Shown here: positions 28,801-36,145 of the stretch, piece by piece
Numbering within the stretch: the first letter of the stretch is position 1
Layout of the letters: the number at the start of each line of letters is the position of its first letter
DNA from: an uncultured SAR86 cluster bacterium
GTDB taxonomy: Bacteria > Pseudomonadota > Gammaproteobacteria > Magnimaribacterales > D2472
Reading direction: 5' to 3'
NCBI GenBank assembly: GCA_902557705.1
Contig: CACEBI010000005.1
Coordinates: 1 to 64,000 of the forward strand
Length of the DNA: 64,000 bases
Made by a program: the position numbers and the translations under genes
The notes under the pieces: model-generated
What the model was told of the DNA's origin: nothing
The model's database searches: none
What the model saw: only the letters and a program-made list of their open reading frames with translations

Positions 28801-29274
28801 AATGAAGGCATTGGAGTCAATAAGTCACCAGAATTGTATGGTGCTTTTCCTACAGACCCATATTCTCATACACCAAGAGGAAGAGGTGTGCAGCAGCCAG
28901 GTATGACGGGTCAGGTAAAAGAAGATATTGTTAGTAGATTCTATGAGTTAGGTTTTTTTGTTAATGATGGAAGAATTACCTTTGATCCAACAATACTAAG
29001 AAAGTCAGAGTTTATTGAGGAAGAAAAATCATTTAAATATGTAAATTTAGATAATGAAATAAATTATATAGAGCTAGATAAGCATTCATTAGCCTTTACT
29101 GTTTGCCAAGTGCCAGTGATTTACAACTTATCAGATAAAGAAAATATAAGAATTTCTTATATGAATAATTCTGATAAAACAATTGAGGGTCATGAATTAG
29201 ATATTGAGAATTCGGAAAGTATTTTTAACAGAACTAATTTAATTAAGGCTGTATATGTAAGTATTGTGAAATGA
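25828..29274 (+). CDS. Beta-1,3-glucan phosphorylase, GH149-like
   Basis: A very large cytoplasmic protein (1148 residues, no signal peptide). The order of motifs is that of GH94-type inverting phosphorylases: an N-terminal beta-sandwich, a helical linker, then an (alpha/alpha)6 barrel around residues 440-760 with FSINTRDDMTGEKV, DYQGNWRDIFQNWEALA, TFDGYNPYR, WSYIGYWGDHQIIYLL and a MNTQRPEWNDANNALVGNG segment. Length and these segments suggest family GH149 (beta-1,3-oligoglucan phosphorylases, about 1100 residues); GH161 is the alternative. It would split laminari-oligosaccharides with phosphate to glucose-1-phosphate. It ends with a 4-bp ATGA overlap to the next gene. No phosphoglucomutase gene is in the window. 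Confidence 0.8.
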   Translation: MSKIKELYLGDNLINTSDIEISGKEVVINNENFYKISNVNKMRPFFMSIVSAYDHWLFISSSGALSAGRKNSNNSLFPYYTDDKISESYEVTGGKSIFHINKDGKNFLWEPFTKSSDLIYETERNLYKNLRGNKVIFEEINNTLGIKFSYQWTTCDTYGFVKTSSLKNLNKEKISTSILDGFQNILPWGLNEGIQANTSNLADAYKRNELDLESKIGIFALSATIVDRAEPSEALKANIVFHLGLDNAKILLSSGQLDQFRKGHEIKEEFDVKAERGAYFINSEISLACNEKKEWLFAADINKSSSDIAALKKELITNNELTEKVNNEILNSSNELYKLVGSSDGIQLSTDRRRNIRHFANTLFNIMRGGIFDKDYQIEKEDFIKYITNANVKCGNKMNSTFISWPDVFDLTFLRNSINKSNSNTFKRLATEYLPIKFSRRHGDPSRPWNKFSINTRDDMTGEKVLDYQGNWRDIFQNWEALAYSYPQFIDGMIYRFLNASTFDGYNPYRLTKDGFDWETIEPDNPWSYIGYWGDHQIIYLLKFLEISENYFPQRLNSFLNKDDFVYANVPYEIKDYKSIYKDPKNTIDFNFELAEEIENNRLKEGADGAILKNYQGFIHEVNFLEKILSTVLAKLSNFVPGAGIWMNTQRPEWNDANNALVGNGVSMVTLYYLRRFLSFFVKVLNQDKSSSFEISTELFHFFEKLNSSFSSIESDLNDKKRKQFVDEVGEVAAEYRDRIYTSYFSGTKDSLDRNRIIHFFETVLNVLDKTIDSNKRKDGLYHAYNLINLEDHEITIDRLSEMLEGQVGVLSSGYLSQEESLSVLDSLKKSDLFWDEQYSYILYPNKELLGFMNKNIVTEAELKKSDLLSNLIKDGNKQIIEKDVNDKYHFNGLFHNASCLVEELAKLPPEYEELVLKDKNTVLEIFENVFDHKSFTGRSGTFYGYEGLGSIYWHMVSKLLLASAEVTQQSILEKSDPKMIGRFFDHYFEINEGIGVNKSPELYGAFPTDPYSHTPRGRGVQQPGMTGQVKEDIVSRFYELGFFVNDGRITFDPTILRKSEFIEEEKSFKYVNLDNEINYIELDKHSLAFTVCQVPVIYNLSDKENIRISYMNNSDKTIEGHELDIENSESIFNRTNLIKAVYVSIVK

Positions 29275-30521
29275 AGAAAATAAGATACTTTATTATTTCT
29301 TTATTTCTGCTTGCTTCATGCAGTCAAACTGGAGACTTGAGTATGGATAAAAGTGCAAAAGAGTTTATAGGAAATCCTAATTATCCTGCAATTTCTTATG
29401 GAGGTTACAGAGCAAAATCACGCGAACACCAACCTACAATTAATGAAATCAAAGAAGATCTCCTTATTATGCATGCTCAAGGGTTTAGAGTTTTTAGAAC
29501 CTATGACCTTCATCATCCTTTTGCAGAGAATACACTAAAAGCTATTAGAGAAATTAAGCAAGCTGATTCAGATTTTGAAATGTATGTGATGCTTGGTGCT
29601 TGGATTCAATGCAAGGATGCATTTACCGAAAATCCAATACATGAAGAAGAAGATTTTGAAGGCAATAAATTTGAGATCACGGAGGCAGTCAGGCTAGCGC
29701 AAGAGTACCCAGATATAGTAAAAATAATCGCAGTTGGTAATGAGGCTATGGTTCATTGGGCATGGAGCTATCATGTACCGCCAAAATTTGTTCTAAAGTG
29801 GGTGAAATACCTTCAAGAACTGAAAGCTAACGGCGATCTAAATGATGATTTATGGGTTACAAGTTCTGATAATTTTGCTTCATGGGGTGGAGGTTCAGAT
29901 GACTATCATAATGATGATTTAGATGAGCTTATTAGATCGGTAGATTTTATATCTATGCACACTTATGCTTTTCATGACACTCATTACAATCCTAGTTTTT
30001 GGAATCTTGATGCCGTACCAGAAAATGAAGATAAACAAGATACTATCAAACAGGCTATGAAAAGTGCGGTTGATTATGAACTCAATCAGTTTGATAGTGT
30101 AAAAAAATACGTACACGAAATTGATCCATCAAAAGAAGTTCATATTGGAGAAACAGGTTGGTCTAGCGTTGCTTCTGATTTATATGGCTATGGTGGAACT
30201 GAAGCAGCTGATGAATACAAATTAGGTTTGTACTACCAGATGATTTCAGATATTTGTTACTCAATGTCACTTACTTGTTTTTATTTTTCAGCGTTTAATG
30301 AACCATGGAAGGATTCAACAAATGAAAATGGATCTGAAAATCATTTTGGACTCTTTACTGTAGAAGGTAAGGCAAAATATCCATTATGGGAGCAAGTTGA
30401 TAATGGAGTTTTTAACAACTTAACCAGAGGCGGTAATCCAATAGAAAAAACATATAACGGAAATTTTGAAGCACTTTTAAAAGATTCCAACATTCCGCCG
30501 ATTAGAATCAAAGAAGAATAA
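29271..30521 (+). CDS. GH17-like beta-1,3-glucanase lipoprotein
   Basis: A 416-residue TIM-barrel hydrolase with a lipoprotein signal (LFLLASC, Cys at about residue 16), so anchored in the periplasm or outer membrane. GGYRAKSREHQPTINEI is followed by FRVFRTYD on early strands. VGNEAM carries the likely acid/base Glu158, and HIGETGWSS the likely nucleophile Glu294, both in GH17 style. Family GH17 acts on beta-1,3-glucans as endo-glucanase or transglycosylase. It is 4 bp overlapped by the phosphorylase gene and 2 bp from the next hydrolase. Confidence 0.82.
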   Translation: MKKIRYFIISLFLLASCSQTGDLSMDKSAKEFIGNPNYPAISYGGYRAKSREHQPTINEIKEDLLIMHAQGFRVFRTYDLHHPFAENTLKAIREIKQADSDFEMYVMLGAWIQCKDAFTENPIHEEEDFEGNKFEITEAVRLAQEYPDIVKIIAVGNEAMVHWAWSYHVPPKFVLKWVKYLQELKANGDLNDDLWVTSSDNFASWGGGSDDYHNDDLDELIRSVDFISMHTYAFHDTHYNPSFWNLDAVPENEDKQDTIKQAMKSAVDYELNQFDSVKKYVHEIDPSKEVHIGETGWSSVASDLYGYGGTEAADEYKLGLYYQMISDICYSMSLTCFYFSAFNEPWKDSTNENGSENHFGLFTVEGKAKYPLWEQVDNGVFNNLTRGGNPIEKTYNGNFEALLKDSNIPPIRIKEE

Positions 30522-30523
30522 TC

Positions 30524-31519
30524 ATGAAAAATAGCTTTATATTTACTTTTTTATTCTTTTCTATTTTTTCATTTGGTATTGAAGTTGAGATTAAAGACAA
30601 CAAAATGATTGTTGATGGTAAACCATTTTATATGAAAGGAATTTGCTATCATCCTGTAAAAATTGGAAAAACAAAAAGAAGTTTTGAATCTCTTACAGAA
30701 GACTTAATTCTAATAAAAGAAGCAGGTATTAACACACTGAGAGTTTATGAGCCTATTGATGATATTGAAGTGCTTGATGAGCTTCAAGCTGCTGGAATTA
30801 AAGTTGTAATAAGTTTTGGATATAACCAAAAAGGGCGATTCGACATTGTTTCAGGCACTTTTATAGATTATGTAAAAAAATATAAAAATCATGAGGCTAT
30901 CCTTATGTGGGAACTTGGCAATGAATATAATTACAACCCTCAATGGTTTGGTGGCGATATCAATAACTGGTACAAAGCAATGGAGTTGGTATCCAGAATG
31001 ATTCAAATTGAGGATCCTAATAGATTGGTATCTTCTGCTCACGGTGATTTGCCAAGCAAAGATGCAATTAGTATTGCATCAAGCGTTCAAGTTTGGGGAA
31101 TGAATGTTTACAGATGGGATGAACCAGAATCAATCTTTAATGAATGGAAAGCAATTAGTGACAAGCCTATGTATTTTGCAGAGTTAGGTGCAGATAGTTA
31201 TATGACTAAATCAACAGAAAAGTATACAAAAGGTGTGAACCAACTCGCTCAAGCTGATGCTAATAAAATAATTTTAGATAAAGTTTTATCAAATAGTGAT
31301 AAGAATATTGGATCATTTGTTTTTCAATTTACGGACGGTCTATGGAAAGCAGGAAACCCTGCTAAGCAAGATACTGGTGGATCTGCACCAAATAGTGACG
31401 GCACTCCTTATGATGGAACGGCAAATGAAGAATTTTGGGGAATAGTAGATATTAATAGAAATAAAAAAATAACCTTTGATGTTGTAAAAGATGCGTATGT
31501 AAACTTTGACATCAATTAA
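30524..31519 (+). CDS. Secreted clan GH-A glycoside hydrolase, GH2/GH5-like barrel
   Basis: A 331-residue protein with signal peptide (about 1-18, ending IFSFG). It starts with a short strand pair (IEVEIKDNKMIVDGKPFYMKG split as VEIKDNKMIVDGKPF and MKGICYHP), as in the barrel domain of GH2 proteins. WELGNEYN holds the probable acid/base Glu134 and YFAELGADSY the probable nucleophile Glu220. No sugar-binding sandwich domains of full-length GH2 are present. Specificity is not readable. Place in the operon implies action on beta-glucan or its branch linkages (inference). Confidence 0.75.
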   Translation: MKNSFIFTFLFFSIFSFGIEVEIKDNKMIVDGKPFYMKGICYHPVKIGKTKRSFESLTEDLILIKEAGINTLRVYEPIDDIEVLDELQAAGIKVVISFGYNQKGRFDIVSGTFIDYVKKYKNHEAILMWELGNEYNYNPQWFGGDINNWYKAMELVSRMIQIEDPNRLVSSAHGDLPSKDAISIASSVQVWGMNVYRWDEPESIFNEWKAISDKPMYFAELGADSYMTKSTEKYTKGVNQLAQADANKIILDKVLSNSDKNIGSFVFQFTDGLWKAGNPAKQDTGGSAPNSDGTPYDGTANEEFWGIVDINRNKKITFDVVKDAYVNFDIN

Positions 31520-31545
31520 GTATATGAATTCAAGGGGGAGTTCAT

Positions 31546-32976
31546 ATGAATAATGAAGAAAAAATGATGAATAGTGTTCCAATGGGACAAAAAATAGCTT
31601 TTGGTTTAGGGATGTTGGCAAATCAACTATTTCCTGCATTGCTATCAATATTTATAGTGGTTTTAATTCAAGATCTTGGTTTTAGTCCACTTTTATATGG
31701 AATTATTGCTTTTATACCAAGATTTATTGATGCAATTACTGATCCTTTGATGGGCTTTATTTCAGATAATACAAAATCTAAATGGGGTAAAAGAAGGCAG
31801 TATGTTTTCTTTGGAGGTATATTGACTGGAATAGCCTTTATTTTATCTTGGCAATTGTATGCAGAGAATGGGCAAACTTTTAATTTCTGGTATTTCTTGC
31901 TCTTTAACCTTCTTTTTTATCTTGGCATAACAATCTTTGGAATTCCATTTGTTGCAATGGGTTATGAGATGAGTGATGACTTTCATGAAAGAACAAAAAT
32001 CATGGCAGTCTCACAATTTATAGGTCAGTTTGCTTGGGTTTTAGCTCCATGGATATGGATAATTATTTATGACCCTACTATTTTTGTTGACCCTGCATCA
32101 GGAACAAGAATTCTATCTATAGTTTTTGGAATTATATGTACTTTGCTTGCAATAGTTCCTGCTATTTTTATAAAGAGTAAATCCACGCTTAATGATGATC
32201 ATTTAGTACCAATTACAAGAAAGAATATTGGAAATAGCTTAATTAATATTATTCATATATTTAAAGATGCATGGAAAAACATACCATTTAGAAAGTTATG
32301 CATAGCAACTTTCTTAGTCTTTAATTCTTTTCAAACAATCGCAGCATTTTCATTTTTTATTATTGTTCATTATCTATTTTTAGGAGATGCATCTGCAGCT
32401 AGCCCATGGCCAACATTGCATGGAAGCGTAGGGGCAATTGTCACAACATTTGTTGTTATACCTATAGTATCTAAAATGGCACAAAAGTATGGAAAAAAGG
32501 AAACTTTTATTATTTCTCAAAGCATTTCTGTGATTGGATATATTTTATTCTGGTTTCTTTTTATTCCTGGAAAGCCATATATGTTTCTTTTTGCATTACC
32601 ATTCTTTTCATTTGGAATAGGCGGTCTCTTTACTTTAATGATGAGCATGACTGCAGATACTTGTGATTATGAGGAGCTTGAAAATGGTTTACCAAGGAAA
32701 GAAGGATCATTTGGAGCAATTTATTGGTGGATGGTCAAGCTTGGAACGGCGCTAGCTGGTTTGTTATCAGGATTTATTATGTATTACGTTGGATTCTCAG
32801 CTGATGCCTCCTCTCAACCTGAGGGAGCACTAACGGGCTTGAGAATAGCATATTCTACTATCCCAATTATTGGCACATTAATTGCTATCTATGTAATGAG
32901 TGATTATGAAATTAATGAAGATAGGGCTGCAGAAATAAGAACACAATTACAAGAAAGAAAAGGAAAAATGAACTAA
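31546..32976 (+). CDS. GPH/MFS-type sugar:cation symporter
   Basis: An inner-membrane transporter of 476 residues with about 12 hydrophobic segments. FIPRFIDAITDPLMGFISDNTKSKWGKRRQ (read as RFIDAITDPLMG then SKWGKRRQ) is the glycoside-pentoside-hexuronide:cation symporter signature, as in MelB-like proteins. A strong ribosome site (GGGGGAG) precedes the ATG at 31546. With a cytoplasmic glucanase and phosphorylase in the same operon, uptake of laminari-oligosaccharides is the likely role. It is followed after 2 bp by the last operon gene. Confidence 0.88.
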   Translation: MNNEEKMMNSVPMGQKIAFGLGMLANQLFPALLSIFIVVLIQDLGFSPLLYGIIAFIPRFIDAITDPLMGFISDNTKSKWGKRRQYVFFGGILTGIAFILSWQLYAENGQTFNFWYFLLFNLLFYLGITIFGIPFVAMGYEMSDDFHERTKIMAVSQFIGQFAWVLAPWIWIIIYDPTIFVDPASGTRILSIVFGIICTLLAIVPAIFIKSKSTLNDDHLVPITRKNIGNSLINIIHIFKDAWKNIPFRKLCIATFLVFNSFQTIAAFSFFIIVHYLFLGDASAASPWPTLHGSVGAIVTTFVVIPIVSKMAQKYGKKETFIISQSISVIGYILFWFLFIPGKPYMFLFALPFFSFGIGGLFTLMMSMTADTCDYEELENGLPRKEGSFGAIYWWMVKLGTALAGLLSGFIMYYVGFSADASSQPEGALTGLRIAYSTIPIIGTLIAIYVMSDYEINEDRAAEIRTQLQERKGKMN

Positions 32977-32978
32977 AA

Positions 32979-33863
32979 ATGTCGTTAAGAGATGAAAAAA
33001 TTAAATCTTTATTAGGAACTAATCTTGATGATTTATCTGAAGAAGAATTAAAAAAACTTTGTAATAAAATTCTTACAAGCAAAATTCATGGTATTTGTTT
33101 TAGTCTTTATGAAGGCACCCAACAACCTGGAGATATAGTTTCTGATGATCAAATAATTAGACGCCTCCAAATATTAAAACCATATACATCATCTATAAGA
33201 ACATTCTCTTCATTAGATGAGCATGCGCGAATAGTTGAAATTGCAAAAGATATGGGTTTTCAAACACTTGTTGGTGCATGGCTTAGTGATGACATGCAAA
33301 GCAATGACAAAGAGATAGAAGGGTTAATTAAGTTAGCAAACAATAATCTAGTTGATCTTGCTGCTGTGGGTAACGAAGTAATATACAGAAAAGAGCTAGA
33401 AGAAAACCAACTTATTTCATACATTAATTATGTTAAAGAAAATATTGGAAATATTCCTGTTGGTTATGTTGATGCATATTATGAGTTTAGAGATAGACCT
33501 AATATAACTGATGTATGTGATGTGATTCTTGCAAACTGTTATCCATTTTGGGAAGGTTGTGCAGCAGAATATTCATTGCTTTATATGAAAGATATGTATA
33601 ACGAAGCTATTAAGGCATCAAATGGCAAAAAAGTTATTATTACTGAGACAGGATGGCCCAGCAAAGGTAGTGATTTATGGGGAGCACACCCATCTTATAC
33701 TAATTACTTAAAATACTTTATTAATGCGCAGCTTTGGTCAAAAGATCAAGGTATTGATATGTTCTATTTTTCATCTTTTGATGAATCATGGAAGGTAGAA
33801 GCAGAGGGCGATGTAGGAGCCTATTGGGGGCTTTGGGATAAAGATGAGGTAATTAAGTTTTAA
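32979..33863 (+). CDS. Cytoplasmic GH17-like beta-1,3-glucanase
   Basis: A 294-residue GH17 barrel with no signal peptide. It starts GICFSLYEGTQQPGD near residue 36. AAVGNEVIY gives the likely acid/base Glu133 and IITETGWPS the likely nucleophile Glu223. ETGWPS is the classic GH17 signature, nearer to canonical members than the lipoprotein at 29.3 kb. Last gene of the operon, directly after the transporter. The lack of an export signal suggests it trims imported oligosaccharides alongside the phosphorylase. Confidence 0.85.
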   Translation: MSLRDEKIKSLLGTNLDDLSEEELKKLCNKILTSKIHGICFSLYEGTQQPGDIVSDDQIIRRLQILKPYTSSIRTFSSLDEHARIVEIAKDMGFQTLVGAWLSDDMQSNDKEIEGLIKLANNNLVDLAAVGNEVIYRKELEENQLISYINYVKENIGNIPVGYVDAYYEFRDRPNITDVCDVILANCYPFWEGCAAEYSLLYMKDMYNEAIKASNGKKVIITETGWPSKGSDLWGAHPSYTNYLKYFINAQLWSKDQGIDMFYFSSFDESWKVEAEGDVGAYWGLWDKDEVIKF

Positions 33864-33908
33864 AATATAAAAACTTATTTTCGAAGTACTTATTTAATAT
33901 TTTTTGTG

Positions 33909-33914
33909 TATAAT
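33909..33914 (+). promoter_or_regulatory. Probable -10 box of rpmG with very short leader
   Basis: TATAAT ends 11 bases before the rpmG ATG at 33926. The expected transcription start would leave a leader of roughly 4-5 bases, with no Shine-Dalgarno sequence. Confidence 0.5.
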
Positions 33915-33925
33915 TGCATTCCATA

Positions 33926-34120
33926 ATGGCAGATAAAAAACAAACTAAAGTATATTTAATACCCGAAGGTGAGACTCGTGATAGTCACACTTATCACTAT
34001 ACAGCTATTAAAACTAGAAAATTTACTCTTGAAAATAAAAAAATGAGAATGAAGAAATTCAATCCAGCAAAAAGAGTGCATGAGTGGTTTGTTGAGGCTA
34101 AATTACCTCCTCACAACTAA
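33926..34120 (+). CDS. rpmG: Ribosomal protein L33
   Basis: Small basic protein of the large ribosomal subunit. SHTYHYTAIKTRKF resembles the L33 core (HFYTTTKNKR) and MRMKKFNPAKRVHEWFVEAK the C-terminal LKKFDPVVRQHVIYKEAK. It is 64 residues from the ATG at 33926, chosen over a TTG at 33914 because the TTG lies in the promoter. It lacks the CXXC pairs of zinc-type L33. An N-terminal extension of about ten residues is present relative to Escherichia coli. rpmB (L28), the usual neighbour, is absent. Confidence 0.82.
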   Translation: MADKKQTKVYLIPEGETRDSHTYHYTAIKTRKFTLENKKMRMKKFNPAKRVHEWFVEAKLPPHN

Positions 34121-34122
34121 AA

Positions 34123-35226
34123 TTAGTCTTCTAATCTCAGTTTAGTAGAAGAAATATCATCTCTAAAACTTCCTTCATCAAAACCAGTACATCTGTGCTT
34201 TATACTTTCTGGAATAACTATATCTCTCAAGGATATAAATTTATCTTGCACCATTCGACCAAACACTAAAAAATGAATGTTGTGATCGTTGAACCTTTCA
34301 ACGTGATTTAACATATCTTTTTTATTTAGATAAAACTTCTCATCAAATACTCTCATAAAAGTATCTGCACCAATGATAAATACACTATTGGGAAACATTT
34401 CTGCCTTTTCACTAAACCTTCCAGCTGATGTCATTACCCAACTATCATTATCATCAAACTGATCAAGAGTTCTTTTGATCTCATAAAAAGTGAGAGGGGG
34501 TTTGTCAGCATTTCTAGCACATATCTCAAAAGTAGCTCTCATACCTGTTTTTTTTTCAGCCAATTCTCTCATTTTTAAGTGACCATCATGAAGTGGATTG
34601 AATGAGCCAGGAAATATTAATTCAGGTATAGCTTTATCACTTGATACATAATTGATTTCATTATTTAACAGTTTCCTCCAAGACTTTTCAGCAGTTATTG
34701 TTTCAATTTCAATCTTCTCTTGATGTTGGGGATAGTCTTTTTTAATAGAACATGTCTCTGCAATCAAACTTAAAACATATTCTGTAATTAACTCTTCTTC
34801 TTCCTCTCTGGTTCTTGTATTTTTTTCTAGTACGCATGAAATCGTCTTAGTATATGAATCAGTCTGCATAACTATAAAAAATTTATGATCGCCAATTTTT
34901 TTGTATGTAGTTGCCAAGCTCGCAGTAACTGCAATACCAATTAAGTACTTAGTTTTTGTTTCAGGCTCAATTTGTATTGATTTTTTGTATGCATTAGCAG
35001 ACATACTTAAACAAGTATTAAGAGAGCAATAATGATCTGGTTTTTTATTTAGGAATAAATCCATTGATTTTTTTGAATAGGGTACATATGTCTCAAGTAT
35101 CGTATTACTTGCTCCAGGCACTTTAAGTAATGATGAGATTGCATTAGTTCCACCACCACTAGATACATAAGTAATCTTATATTTAGACTCATGTATTTTT
35201 TTTATAAGATCTGTTCTATCTTGCAT
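34123..35226 (-). CDS. CinA-like / nicotinate-type nucleotidyltransferase fusion
   Basis: Two domains in 367 residues. Residues about 15-165 follow the CinA C-terminal (NMN deamidase, PncC) pattern: VSSGGGTNAISSLLKVPGAS, VPYSKKSMD, CLSMSANAYKKS and GIAVTASLAT. Residues about 200-365 are a cytidylyltransferase-fold domain with IFPGSFNPLHDGHLKM (HxGH motif) and ISSTKLRLE at the end, as in NadD-type adenylyltransferases. The combination suggests a role in pyridine nucleotide salvage or repair. The CinA-like part departs from consensus at the usual TGIAGP loop, so activity is uncertain. Start chosen as ATG 35226. Confidence 0.75.
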   Translation of the reverse strand: MQDRTDLIKKIHESKYKITYVSSGGGTNAISSLLKVPGASNTILETYVPYSKKSMDLFLNKKPDHYCSLNTCLSMSANAYKKSIQIEPETKTKYLIGIAVTASLATTYKKIGDHKFFIVMQTDSYTKTISCVLEKNTRTREEEEELITEYVLSLIAETCSIKKDYPQHQEKIEIETITAEKSWRKLLNNEINYVSSDKAIPELIFPGSFNPLHDGHLKMRELAEKKTGMRATFEICARNADKPPLTFYEIKRTLDQFDDNDSWVMTSAGRFSEKAEMFPNSVFIIGADTFMRVFDEKFYLNKKDMLNHVERFNDHNIHFLVFGRMVQDKFISLRDIVIPESIKHRCTGFDEGSFRDDISSTKLRLED

Positions 35227-35290
35227 AGTAATTTACTTAAATTTACTTGCATTTTAACCTATTAAATAATTTCATTGCTAAAATGGTTTA

Positions 35291-36145
35291 ATGAAAAATT
35301 TCGTACAACTGTTCTTGCTATTAGTGTTATCCATATATGTAAGTTCATCAGAAATTAAACAAGTAACCTTTGCATACTGGGATAAGCCAGATGTAGAAAT
35401 TTTTTATATTACTCCTGAACAAATAAATGAAGACACTAAAGTTATATTTGTAATACATGGAAATAGCAGAAACGCTGAAGACTATCTTAGCGCTTGGATA
35501 CCTCATGCTTTAAATAAAAATGTTATTGTCGCTGCACCACAATTTACAAAAATAGATTTTAGATACTTTTTTTTGCTAGAAATGGCTGAGTCTTCAGGTA
35601 AAGTTAATCATAATAAAAATGATTATATAAATAACTCAATCTCATTATTTTTTAATTTCATAAAAAGTAAATTTTCTCTAAGTACACAAGTCTACAGTAT
35701 GTTTGGTCACTCTGCGGGGGCACAATTTACACACAGATACTTGCTTTTAAGTATGGATAGTAGAATTTCAAATAGCGTAGTTGCTAACGCTGGATGGTAT
35801 ACATTTTTAACAAATGATGAATTTCCATATGGGATTAAAAATTCTCCAATAAGTATTTCCAATGAGCAGATAAAATGGTTTATGTCTAATAAGGTAAATT
35901 TACTTATTGGAAGTGATGATGTTGGTTTTCAAAGTGTAAATTCCTCTAAAGGTGCAAACCTGCAAGGCATAACAAGGGTAGACAGAGCATCTAATTATTT
36001 TAATTCACTGATTATGAATGCTGAAAATAGAGGTTATCCCTTAAGATGGAACTATAGAGTTTTAGACAGCGTTGACCATGATTTTAAAAAAGTAACACCC
36101 TTTGCTGCTCAAATTCTTCTAAGAGATATAGAAAATATTGATTAA
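35291..36145 (+). CDS. Secreted alpha/beta hydrolase
   Basis: A 284-residue hydrolase with signal peptide (about 1-20, ending YVSSSE). VIFVIHGNSRNAEDYLSAW is the oxyanion region, and MFGHSAGAQFTHRYLL holds the nucleophile Ser in GHSAG. A late DHDFK supplies the catalytic His. It resembles PHB-depolymerase/esterase-type proteins; substrate unknown. The upstream TGC-TAAAAT (extended -10) ends 6 bases before the ATG, so the mRNA may be leaderless. Its stop overlaps the convergent photolyase gene by 4 bp. Confidence 0.75.
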   Translation: MKNFVQLFLLLVLSIYVSSSEIKQVTFAYWDKPDVEIFYITPEQINEDTKVIFVIHGNSRNAEDYLSAWIPHALNKNVIVAAPQFTKIDFRYFFLLEMAESSGKVNHNKNDYINNSISLFFNFIKSKFSLSTQVYSMFGHSAGAQFTHRYLLLSMDSRISNSVVANAGWYTFLTNDEFPYGIKNSPISISNEQIKWFMSNKVNLLIGSDDVGFQSVNSSKGANLQGITRVDRASNYFNSLIMNAENRGYPLRWNYRVLDSVDHDFKKVTPFAAQILLRDIENID

